The notes under the pieces are model-generated. The model ran no database searches, had not been told where the DNA came from, and was given only the letters and a program-made list of their open reading frames with translations. Positions 1-5,629 of a DNA stretch of 5,661 nucleotides are shown here, one piece after another. Made by a program: the position numbers and the translations under genes. Position 1 is the stretch's first letter; each line of letters opens with the position of its first letter. The DNA is from Candidatus Solincola jinzensis (GTDB lineage: Bacteria; Actinomycetota; Geothermincolia; Geothermincolales; RBG-13-55-18): NCBI GenBank assembly GCA_015711875.1, contig JACVJG010000223.1, positions 1 through 5,661 of the forward strand, in the 5' to 3' direction.

Positions 1-451
1 CATGCAGAATTTCCTCATGCTCAAGGAGCTGGGACGCCAGGAAAAGCCGGTACTCCTCAAGCGCGGCATGAGCTCGACGGTGGAGGAATGGCTGATGGCG
101 GCGGAGTATATCCTCAAAGAGGGCAACCACCGCGTGATCCTCTGCGAGCGCGGCATCCGCACTTTCGAGACCTCCACTCGCAACACCCTGGACATCGCGG
201 CCGTCCCGGCGGTGAAAAACGCCTCCCACCTGCCGGTGATCGTCGATCCCAGCCATGCCACCGGGGTGCGGGAGCTGGTGCCGCCCCTGTGCAAGGCGGC
301 ACTGGCGGCGGGCGCGGACGGGGTGATGGTGGAGATGCACCCGCGTCCCAAGGAAGCCCTGTGTGACGGATCGCAGTCCTTGACCGTGGACGGCTTCAAG
401 GCGATGATGGATGAGCTGGCGTCGCTGGCCTCCTTCCTGGGAAGGAAGTGA
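1..451 (+). CDS. aroF: 3-deoxy-7-phosphoheptulonate (DAHP) synthase, class I-beta, C-terminal part (5' end outside window)
   Basis: This enzyme condenses phosphoenolpyruvate with erythrose 4-phosphate, the first step of the shikimate pathway, in the cytoplasm. About 150 C-terminal residues of a usual 335-350 are present. The Met at base 2 is internal: family members read 'RNMQNF' here, and base 1 fits the last base of the preceding Asn codon, so the gene begins to the left. Family motifs in order (counting that Met as 1) are KPVLLKRG at 16-22, CERGIRTFE at 48-56, TRNTLDI at 59-65, [11 protein letters not shown] at 78-88 and DGVMVEMHP at 106-114. His85, Glu111 and Asp122 match three of the four metal ligands known in the Thermotoga-type enzyme; the ligand Cys lies upstream of the window. 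Any N-terminal regulatory domain (ferredoxin-like or chorismate mutase) cannot be seen. It ends in TGA, 22 bases before tyrA, and probably heads or continues the aromatic operon. Confidence 0.95.
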   Translation, partial: MQNFLMLKELGRQEKPVLLKRGMSSTVEEWLMAAEYILKEGNHRVILCERGIRTFETSTRNTLDIAAVPAVKNASHLPVIVDPSHATGVRELVPPLCKAALAAGADGVMVEMHPRPKEALCDGSQSLTVDGFKAMMDELASLASFLGRK

Positions 452-459
452 AAGGAAAA

Positions 460-465
460 GGGGAG
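460..465 (+). promoter_or_regulatory. Ribosome binding site that sets the tyrA TTG start
   Basis: GGGGAG lies 8 bases before TTG at 474 and is itself preceded by a second purine run (AAAGGAAAAG). No comparable site precedes the in-frame ATG at 411 or GTG at 498. This makes the rare TTG codon the best start for tyrA. Confidence 0.7.
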
Positions 466-473
466 ATCGACTA

Positions 474-1598
474 TTGGGGGAGCGGTTCTTTCGCCGCGTG
501 GGAATCCTGGGGACCGGCCTTATCGGCGGCTCCCTGGGGCTGGCGTTGAGAAAACGCGGCCTGGCGGATGAGGTGCTGGGGTACGATCGCGAAGCCGCCA
601 TGCTGGATAAAGCCAGGAGATACGGCGCGGTGGACGCCGCCGTCTCCGGCCTGGAGGAACTCGCCCGCTCCTGCGACCTCGTCTTCGTGGCCGTGCCGGT
701 CAGGTCCATCCCTGCCGCCCTGAAGGAGCTGGCTCCACATCTCAGGGAGGGCGCTCTGGTCAGCGACGTGGGCTCGGTTAAGGGAGCGGTGGTAACGGCG
801 GCGCGTAAAGCCCTGGGGAGCGCATGCCGTTTTATCGGCGGGCATCCCCTGGCAGGGTCGGAACAGAGGGGGGTGGAGTTCGCGGACCCAGACCTCTTCA
901 ACGACGCCTATTACGTCCTCACCCCCGGAGGGGATTGCGACGCAGAGGCCTATTCCAGGCTGAACGCCCTGCTGAGCGCCATGGGGGCGCGCGTGGTGGC
1001 CATGGACCCCGAGCTGCACGACCGGGCGGTATCGGTGATCAGCCATCTTCCTCACGTGCTGGCGGCCGCCCTCATGAACATCGCCCTCGACCGCGCGGAT
1101 GAGTATCCCTTGTTGCGGCTGGCCGCCGGGGGTTTCCGGGACATGACCCGCATCGCCGCCTCCCACGCGGGGCTGTGGCTGGACATCCTCCTGGAGAACC
1201 GCGAGGCGGTGAGGGAGACTCTGCGCGAGTATATGGCGGCGCTGGGCAGAATAGAGGAGATGCTGCGCAGCGGGGAAGAGGGCGAGTTGGCGGCATGGCT
1301 TGAGCGCGCGCGCGGCGGCAGGCAGAACCTGGCGCCCGTGCTGCGCGAGGCGTTGCAAGAGCTCTACAGCCTGGTGATGCCGGTGACGGACCGCCCTGGA
1401 GTCATCAGCGAGGTCACCCTGGCGGTAGGCGGGGAGGGCATAAACATCGAGGACATCGAGCTGGTACACCCCCTGGAGAGCGGGCAGGGGCTGTTGAGGC
1501 TCTCGGTGAGGGGCGGCGAGGCGGCATCGCGCGCGGCTCAGGCTCTGCGCCGGAAGGGCTACCGCGTGAGCGTGGGCAAGACCCTGGGAGAGGAATGA
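474..1598 (+). CDS. tyrA: Prephenate dehydrogenase with C-terminal ACT domain
   Basis: Oxidative decarboxylation of prephenate to 4-hydroxyphenylpyruvate, the committed step to tyrosine; cytoplasmic. With the TTG start the protein has 374 residues, close to Bacillus-type TyrA. The Rossmann motif GTGLIGG is at 13-19. An Asp at 38 (GYDR), at the end of the second strand, suggests NAD+ over NADP+ (inference). Active-site motifs are SDVGSVK at 97-103, GGHPLAGSE at 122-130 with the catalytic His124, ISHLPH at 189-194 and FRDMTRIAAS at 221-230. Residues 298-367 form an ACT domain (DRPGVISEV, then GINIEDIE), the usual site of feedback by tyrosine. An earlier in-frame ATG at 411 would add 21 residues that are just the shifted reading of the aroF 3' end, so it is rejected. 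The gene ends in TGA followed directly by two in-frame TAA codons. It follows aroF by 22 bases, so the two are almost certainly one transcript. Confidence 0.95.
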   Translation: MGERFFRRVGILGTGLIGGSLGLALRKRGLADEVLGYDREAAMLDKARRYGAVDAAVSGLEELARSCDLVFVAVPVRSIPAALKELAPHLREGALVSDVGSVKGAVVTAARKALGSACRFIGGHPLAGSEQRGVEFADPDLFNDAYYVLTPGGDCDAEAYSRLNALLSAMGARVVAMDPELHDRAVSVISHLPHVLAAALMNIALDRADEYPLLRLAAGGFRDMTRIAASHAGLWLDILLENREAVRETLREYMAALGRIEEMLRSGEEGELAAWLERARGGRQNLAPVLREALQELYSLVMPVTDRPGVISEVTLAVGGEGINIEDIELVHPLESGQGLLRLSVRGGEAASRAAQALRRKGYRVSVGKTLGEE

Positions 1599-1643
1599 TA
1601 ATAACGTCGGCATGGACGGTTCAAACCCGGATAGGTGCGGATG

Positions 1644-1669
1644 TTTTCATGATCAATATGCCATATTAT
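1644..1669 (+). promoter_or_regulatory. Weak candidate promoter for aroA
   Basis: TTTTCA (1644-1649, 4 of 6 to the -35 consensus) and TATTAT (1664-1669, 5 of 6 to the -10) are separated by 14 bases, shorter than the normal 16-18. The -10 match sits inside the 7-1-7 palindrome. Support is the AT-rich composition in GC-rich DNA and the unusually wide gap within an otherwise tight gene cluster. Read-through from aroF-tyrA is equally possible. Confidence 0.25.
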
Positions 1670-1673
1670 GGCA
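1659..1673. promoter_or_regulatory. Perfect 7-1-7 inverted repeat before aroA, candidate operator
   Basis: TGCCATA-T-TATGGCA is a perfect odd palindrome in the 112-base gap between tyrA and aroA. The gap is clearly more AT-rich than its surroundings. The repeat contains TATTAT (1664-1669), a 5 of 6 match to a -10 box, so a protein bound here would cover a promoter core. It centres 45 bases before the aroA start. With a single-base centre it makes a poor RNA hairpin and has no T-tract, so a protein site is more likely than a terminator. No known regulator motif is recognised. Confidence 0.4.
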
Positions 1674-1701
1674 GGATGTATGAAAAGGATTCTCGCTTCA
1701 C

Positions 1702-1709
1702 GAGGGAGG
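1702..1709 (+). promoter_or_regulatory. Ribosome binding site of aroA, compatible with two starts
   Basis: GAGGGAGG contains two overlapping Shine-Dalgarno cores. The first GAGG (1702-1705) is 5 bases from ATG 1711. The second (GGAGG, 1705-1709) is 7 bases from the in-frame GTG at 1717, an ideal spacing. The protein may therefore begin at either codon, a difference of two residues. Confidence 0.6.
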
Positions 1710-1710
1710 C

Positions 1711-2997
1711 ATGACGGTGGAGATGGTTTTCAACCGCGTCACCCGGGGGCCCAGGGGGGAGGCGAGAGTGCCCCCCGACAAGTCGATATCCCACCGCGCC
1801 GCCATCCTGGGCGCGCTGGCAGAGGGGGTCACCGTGGCGCGTCCCTTCTTGCGCTCCGCGGACTGCATGTCCACCCTGGCCTGCCTGCGGTCCCTGGGGG
1901 TGGGGCTGACCCATGAGGACGGGACCCTGCGCGTGGAGGGCGGGGGGCCAGAGGGCTGGAGGGAGCCGGAGGCCCCGCTTGACGCGGGGAACTCCGCCAC
2001 CACCATGCGTCTGCTCGCCGGGGCGCTGGCCGGCATGCCCATACGCTGCGAGATACGAGGAGACGCCTCGCTGTCGCGACGCCCCATGGCCCGCATCGTG
2101 GAGCCGTTGCGCGCCATGGGGGCGGAAGTGGAGGCCCTGGGGGAGGGCATGCGACCGCCCCTGGTCATACACGGAGGTAGGCTGAGGGGCATCGATTACG
2201 AGATGCCGGTGGACAGCGCGCAGTTGAAGTCCGCCCTGCTGCTCGCGGGGCTGCAGGCGGAGGGGGAGACGCGAGTGCGCGGAGGCAAGTCCTCTCGCGA
2301 CCACACCGAGAGGATGCTCGCCCTCATGGACGCTGACATAACCTTCCAGGACGATGCGGTGGTGGTGAGACGCTCCACCCTCAAGGGTCGGGAGGTGGAG
2401 ATCCCGGGGGATATATCAAGCGCGTCTTTTCTGCTGGCGGCGGCGGCCCTTCTGCCGGGTTCGCGCTTGTCGCTGCGGGGGGTGGGGCTCAACCCCACCC
2501 GCGCCGGTTTTCTCTCCGTGCTCAACTCCATGGGGGCGCTGGTCATGGAGTCATCTTACCGCGAGACCGACAACGAGCCTCGCGGCGACCTGGAGGTGGG
2601 GTCCGCCGTCCTCTCTGGCGTGGAGGTGGAGGGGTGGCGCGTCCCGGCGATGATCGACGAGGTGCCCCTGCTGGCGGTGCTCGGATGCCGCGCCAGGGGG
2701 GAGACGGTGGTGTGGGGGGCGGGGGAGCTGCGCGTGAAGGAAAGCGACCGCATCGCGGCCATATGCTGCGAGCTGGCGAAGATGGGGGGGCGTCTGGATG
2801 AGCTGGAGGACGGTTTCGTGGCCCACGGGCCCACGGAGCTGAAGGGGGCGCGCGTGGACTCCCACGGCGACCACCGCATCGCCATGTCCCTGGCGGTGGC
2901 CGCGCTGTGCGCCGAGGGGGAGACGGTCATCGCGGGCTGGGAATGCGTGGATATTTCCTTCCCCGGCTTCGCCGAGCTCCTGCGCTCGCTGCTATGA
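1711..2997 (+). CDS. aroA: 3-phosphoshikimate 1-carboxyvinyltransferase (EPSP synthase), class II type
   Basis: Transfers the enolpyruvyl group of PEP to shikimate 3-phosphate, the penultimate step to chorismate; cytoplasmic. At 428 residues it is full length. Shikimate phosphate and PEP contacts are visible: DKSISHR at 23-29, DAGNSATTMR at 91-100, SAQLK at 169-173, RDHTE at 196-200, DEVPLL at 316-321, KESDRIAA at 343-350 and GDHRIAMSLA at 386-395. The motifs RDHTE, SAQLK and NPTR (261-264) are those used to define class II enzymes (CP4 and Bacillus/Staphylococcus types). Position 96 is Ala, where E. coli-type sensitive enzymes have Gly96; the CP4 enzyme has Ala at the same place, so glyphosate tolerance is predicted (inference). 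The loop reads PPDKS rather than the common PGDKS. The start is ATG 1711, or GTG 1717 two codons later. It follows tyrA by 112 bases and faces the histidine kinase gene on the other strand. Confidence 0.96.
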   Translation: MTVEMVFNRVTRGPRGEARVPPDKSISHRAAILGALAEGVTVARPFLRSADCMSTLACLRSLGVGLTHEDGTLRVEGGGPEGWREPEAPLDAGNSATTMRLLAGALAGMPIRCEIRGDASLSRRPMARIVEPLRAMGAEVEALGEGMRPPLVIHGGRLRGIDYEMPVDSAQLKSALLLAGLQAEGETRVRGGKSSRDHTERMLALMDADITFQDDAVVVRRSTLKGREVEIPGDISSASFLLAAAALLPGSRLSLRGVGLNPTRAGFLSVLNSMGALVMESSYRETDNEPRGDLEVGSAVLSGVEVEGWRVPAMIDEVPLLAVLGCRARGETVVWGAGELRVKESDRIAAICCELAKMGGRLDELEDGFVAHGPTELKGARVDSHGDHRIAMSLAVAALCAEGETVIAGWECVDISFPGFAELLRSLL

Positions 2998-3037
2998 TCG
3001 CGGGCGCGCGATGGTATGGCGGGGGGCCTCGCGGCCC
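2997..3037. terminator. Two GC hairpins between convergent genes, possible bidirectional terminator without T-tract
   Basis: Directly on the aroA stop, ATCGCG (2997-3002) pairs with CGCGAT (3007-3012) around a GGCG loop. A second hairpin pairs GGGCC (3024-3028) with GGCCC (3033-3037) around a TCGC loop. Both are symmetric and so form in RNA from either strand, between the ends of aroA and the kinase gene. Neither is followed by a T-run on either strand, so this is not a classical intrinsic terminator. It may be a hairpin-only terminator, a Rho-linked end or an mRNA 3' stabiliser. Confidence 0.4.
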
Positions 3038-3046
3038 AAGGGAGCG

Positions 3047-4942
3047 TTAAAGAGGTACTGCGAACCGGAAGGCCGACCCCCCTCCCTCCCTCTCCGCGCA
3101 CCAGATCCTGCCCCCGTGGCCCTCCACGATCTCGCGCGCGATGTAAAGACCCAGGCCGATGCCGGGTATGGAATGGTGGTTGACGTCCTCAACCTGGTAA
3201 AAGCGCTCGAAAATACGGGTTCTCTCCTCCACGGGCACTCCCGGCCCGCGGTCGAGGACCGAGGCCAGGAACTCGTCCTCGTTCACCTCGGCCTCCACGT
3301 CGACAGGAGAGGCGGGAGGGGAATATTTGGCCGCGTTCTCGAGCAGGATGAGCAAGACCTCCAGAAGCCGTTCGGGATCCGCGTGGATGGTGCCTTTGAG
3401 CCGGTGGGAGAGATTGAAAGGTCTGCGCGGAAAGCGCAGGCGCATCTCGTCCACCGCGCGCTCCAGCAGGGGGACGGGGTCGAAGTCCTTTTTCACCACC
3501 GCTAGACGGGCGCGGTCTATCTTGGACACGTCCACCAGCTCCGATACCAGGCTTTCCATGCGCTCCACGGCGTTGGGGATGTTCTCCAGGATCTCCGCCT
3601 CAAGCTCAGGGTCGAGGCGGTCGCGGTAGGTGCTGAGGAGCTGGGAGTAGCCGCGCAGGATGGTCATGGGGTGCCTTATCTCGTGCGAGACGATGTCCAC
3701 GAAGTCCTTGAGGTTGCGCTGGTGGGAAAAGCGCTCCTCCTCCACGGCGAGGGCGCGCGCCAGCATGCCGGAGACCTCCACCTCGCGCCGCTTGAAATCG
3801 CGTGGAAGCGGCCCCAAGAAGCACAGGGCGCCCACCACCTCGTCCCTGGCGGCGACGGAGCGTCCCAGCATCGACCTTATCCCCAGCTCCACGAGGCGTC
3901 CGGCCCCTCCCGGAGGGGCGCGCTCGGAGAGGTCGCGCGCGATAAGCGGCTCGTCGGGGTCCCTGGCCAGGAGCCTGAGGAGGGGCTCGCAGCGCAGAGG
4001 GTCGAGGAGCTGCCAAAGGGCGGCGTCCGGATCGACGTGATGCATCACCTCGCGCCCATCCAAACGTAGATAAACCGCGAAAGGCATGTCCAGTATCCGC
4101 CGGCCGGTGCGCAGGATGAGAGAGATGTTCTCCTCCCCATGCGCGCCCAGGTTAAGAAAAAGTCGCACCACTTGCTCCAGGGTATCGCGCGCGCTCTCCC
4201 TCTCGGTCACGTCGGTCATGACCACCATGACCGCGGGCTCGCTTTTGAGGTACACGGTTTTGGAAAATAGTTCCACGTGTCTTATATCGCCGTTCTTATG
4301 AAAAAAACGTGTGGTGTAACGCGGCACCTGGGGGTAAAGGCCGGATTGCTTAAGCCTCGCTTGCTCTAGCACGAAGGAGCGGTCCTCGGGAAACACCAGG
4401 CTAGCGTACCCGCCCTTGGGGAGGGAGAGGAACTCGTCAAGGGTATAGCCGGTGATCTCCGAAACCGCCTGGTTGGCGTATATCACCTCGTCGTCCTTGA
4501 CGATGAAGATCCCCATCACCGACTGCTCGGTGAGCACCCTGAAGCGCTCCTCGCTGTCCCGTAACGCCTGGTCGGCCTCGGTGCGCTCGGTGACGTCGTG
4601 GAGGTTCACCACGATGCCGCGCACCTCGGGGTCTTGAAGGAGGTTCCTTCCCGTGGCCTCGGCGTGGCGGTAGCCGCCGAGCTTGTGGCGGAAACGGAAA
4701 GAGTGGGTATAGGTCTCCCCGGGCAGGCCGACAAGCGAGGAGAACTTGGCCACCAGCGGCTCCAGGTCGCCGGGATGCACGTAATCCAGCGCGCTCTTGC
4801 CCACCAGCTCCTCGGGATGAAAACCGGTCATGCGCTCAAAGGAGGGGCTGGCGTACAGGATGGTGGTGTCCTCAGAGAGCACCGCCACGGATTCGTACAG
4901 CCCCTCGATGAGGGCGTGGAAGAACCTCTCGCCGTCACCCAT
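3047..4942 (-). CDS. Soluble sensor histidine kinase, PAS-PAS-GAF-HisKA-HATPase_c
   Basis: Two-component sensor kinase of 631 residues with no visible signal peptide or membrane span, so probably cytoplasmic. In order: PAS about 7-125 (YASPSFERMTGF, closing in HDVTERTEA), PAS about 130-250 (IYANQAVSEITGY, closing in TDVTERESA), a GAF-like domain about 255-402 (ending VVGALCFLGP), HisKA about 410-478 and HATPase_c about 515-631. Catalytic boxes are complete: H box SHEIRHP with His420, N box LLENAAKYSP with Asn536, G1 DRGPGVP at 564-570, F box FERFYQ at 578-583 and G2 GIGLGL at 594-599. The frame stays open for 46 more codons upstream to an ATG at 5080. ATG 4942 is preferred because GGAGAAGG lies 8 bases before it, the PAS domain starts just after it, and a TATAAT box overlaps the longer version's 5' edge. 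No response regulator is adjacent; the signal and partner are unknown. It converges on aroA and has no evident link to aromatic synthesis. Confidence 0.92.
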   Translation of the reverse strand: MGDGERFFHALIEGLYESVAVLSEDTTILYASPSFERMTGFHPEELVGKSALDYVHPGDLEPLVAKFSSLVGLPGETYTHSFRFRHKLGGYRHAEATGRNLLQDPEVRGIVVNLHDVTERTEADQALRDSEERFRVLTEQSVMGIFIVKDDEVIYANQAVSEITGYTLDEFLSLPKGGYASLVFPEDRSFVLEQARLKQSGLYPQVPRYTTRFFHKNGDIRHVELFSKTVYLKSEPAVMVVMTDVTERESARDTLEQVVRLFLNLGAHGEENISLILRTGRRILDMPFAVYLRLDGREVMHHVDPDAALWQLLDPLRCEPLLRLLARDPDEPLIARDLSERAPPGGAGRLVELGIRSMLGRSVAARDEVVGALCFLGPLPRDFKRREVEVSGMLARALAVEEERFSHQRNLKDFVDIVSHEIRHPMTILRGYSQLLSTYRDRLDPELEAEILENIPNAVERMESLVSELVDVSKIDRARLAVVKKDFDPVPLLERAVDEMRLRFPRRPFNLSHRLKGTIHADPERLLEVLLILLENAAKYSPPASPVDVEAEVNEDEFLASVLDRGPGVPVEERTRIFERFYQVEDVNHHSIPGIGLGLYIAREIVEGHGGRIWCAEREGGGSAFRFAVPL

Positions 4943-4950
4943 AATACCTG

Positions 4951-4958
4951 CCTTCTCC
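4951..4958 (-). promoter_or_regulatory. Ribosome binding site that sets the histidine kinase start
   Basis: On the - strand GGAGAAGG is followed by 8 bases and then ATG at 4942. The alternative ATG at 5080 is preceded by AT-rich sequence with no Shine-Dalgarno match. This is the main sequence reason for the shorter protein. Confidence 0.7.
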
Positions 4959-5083
4959 GAACGCCCCGCCTTGCCCTTCCTATCCTGAAAGGCTTTTTCT
5001 GGCGATGACCGCAGAGGCCGCTGCCGGCTCGCGCCGAATGCGGTGGGGGCCGCGACGGACTCTCGCATCAAGAATTCCATAAC

Positions 5084-5113
5084 ATTATATGACAGGAGAA
5101 GGGCTTTCGCTAA
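5084..5113 (-). promoter_or_regulatory. Probable promoter of the histidine kinase gene
   Basis: On the - strand a perfect TATAAT lies at 5089-5084. A weak -35 (TTAGCG at 5113-5108, 3 of 6) stands 18 bases upstream. Transcription would begin near 5077, inside the extended reading frame, leaving a leader of about 135 bases before ATG 4942. The -10 is strong evidence in GC-rich DNA; the -35 is poor, so an activator or another sigma preference may be involved. Confidence 0.5.
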
Positions 5114-5122
5114 CCGGCCGGT
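5113..5122. promoter_or_regulatory. 10-bp perfect palindrome at the -35 region of the kinase promoter
   Basis: ACCGGCCGGT is a perfect palindrome that touches the upstream edge of the candidate -35 element. This is where activators usually bind and where repressors can also act. It may be an operator, but self-complementary GC strings of 10 bases are not rare at this composition. Confidence 0.25.
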
Positions 5123-5247
5123 GCCATCACGCTCAAGGAGATGGTAGCGGTTTATATGCGATCAAAAGGGCTTTTCAGCAAACCATGCATTTATTGAGCA
5201 CATCGGGGGTGTCGATTATCAACCGCTTGCCGGACTTTTTTCCATCA

Positions 5248-5276
5248 GGGGGTTGAGAGGGCGAAGAGGGAAAGGG
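5248..5276 (+). other. Potential G-quadruplex motif
   Basis: Four G-tracts on the + strand (5248-5252, 5259-5261, 5268-5270, 5274-5276) are separated by loops of 6, 6 and 3 bases and satisfy the standard G3+N1-7 rule. It lies in non-coding sequence with purine-rich flanks. Function is unknown. Confidence 0.45.
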
Positions 5277-5471
5277 AAATCAACCATAATCGAGGAGAGC
5301 GCCAACCGTTTGGTGGGTCTTCCGTTTGCCGGCTCCCCTTAACCTCAGGCTTGGGTCCGAGCTGCCCCGCGGCAAAGGCCTTAAAGGAAGCGCGTGAGTT
5401 TCTTTTCATCAAGGGCCGCGTGGCGAACGGGCGGGATGACGAGGCAGAGGATGGGTTACGGAAGAGGGCTG

Positions 5472-5510
5472 GATAGGATACGGGAAGCCCCCTCCTATCG
5501 AAAGGGAGGG
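5472..5510. repeat. Two mutually exclusive hairpins sharing one strand
   Basis: GATAGGA (5472-5478) can pair with TCCTATC (5493-5499), with an inner GGG/CCC helix (5482-5484 with 5488-5490). Alternatively CCCTCC (5490-5495) can pair with GGAGGG (5505-5510). The two share bases 5490-5495 and cannot form together. Such overlap is typical of switching RNA leaders but can arise by chance in GC-rich DNA. The transcribed strand is unknown. Confidence 0.35.
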
Positions 5511-5542
5511 ACAGAAGGCGACCGTTTACCGCGGCCAGCAGG

Positions 5543-5598
5543 GGGCGGGCGATGCGGAGCGGATGCGGCATCCGCAAAGCGGCAGGCTTCTCCCGCCC
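5543..5598. repeat. Nested inverted repeats: 7-bp outer helix around a perfect 8-1-8 repeat
   Basis: GGGCGGG (5543-5549) is complementary to CCCGCCC (5592-5598). Inside lies GCGGATGC-G-GCATCCGC (5559-5575), a perfect 8-1-8 inverted repeat that folds as a 7-bp stem with a CGG loop. A competing CCGC-AAA-GCGG hairpin spans 5572-5582, and GATGCGG occurs twice (5551-5557 and 5562-5568). The arrangement suggests a structured RNA or a protein site. Confidence 0.4.
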
Positions 5599-5603
5599 GC
5601 GGG

Positions 5604-5629
5604 AAGGGGAGGGATGTACGCAACCCCTT
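5604..5629. repeat. Inverted repeat AAGGGG / CCCCTT
   Basis: AAGGGG (5604-5609) is complementary to CCCCTT (5624-5629) around a 14-base loop. It follows directly on the nested repeats and continues the structured stretch toward the right edge. No T-tract follows on the + strand, so it is not a clear terminator. Confidence 0.25.

Noticed and set aside
471..1613. 380-codon open frame antisense to tyrA
   Set aside because: It mirrors the well-supported tyrA gene; long antisense frames are expected in GC-rich coding DNA, and its product is His/Gln/Arg-rich with no domain.
1668..1916. 82-codon + frame starting before aroA
   Set aside because: It overlaps aroA in another frame, has no ribosome binding site and no recognisable product.
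1938..1963. G-quadruplex motif inside aroA
   Set aside because: It meets the rule but sits in Gly/Glu codons of a conserved gene with heavy G use, so codon composition explains it.
3011..4069. Several + strand frames (3011-3505, 3660-4040, 3671-4069) antisense to the kinase
   Set aside because: They are shadows of conserved kinase domains on the other strand and show no family motifs.
5141..5197. Possible 18-residue peptide after an AAGGAG on the + strand
   Set aside because: The AAGGAG is only one base from ATG 5141 and 16 from ATG 5156; neither spacing is functional.
5222..5241. Possible intrinsic terminator ending in six T on the + strand
   Set aside because: The preceding hairpin has only 3 base pairs (CCG/CGG), and no + strand gene ends nearby.
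5420..5431. GTGGCGAACGGG resembling a conserved 16S rRNA stretch
   Set aside because: The match stops after about a dozen bases and the following sequence does not align with 16S rRNA, so it is chance.
5198..5476. + strand open frame whose end reads like a charged helix (AAKALKEAREFLFIKGR)
   Set aside because: It has no ATG or GTG, only a TTG at 5351 without a ribosome binding site, and its upstream part is not protein-like. A degraded gene remnant is possible but unsupported.
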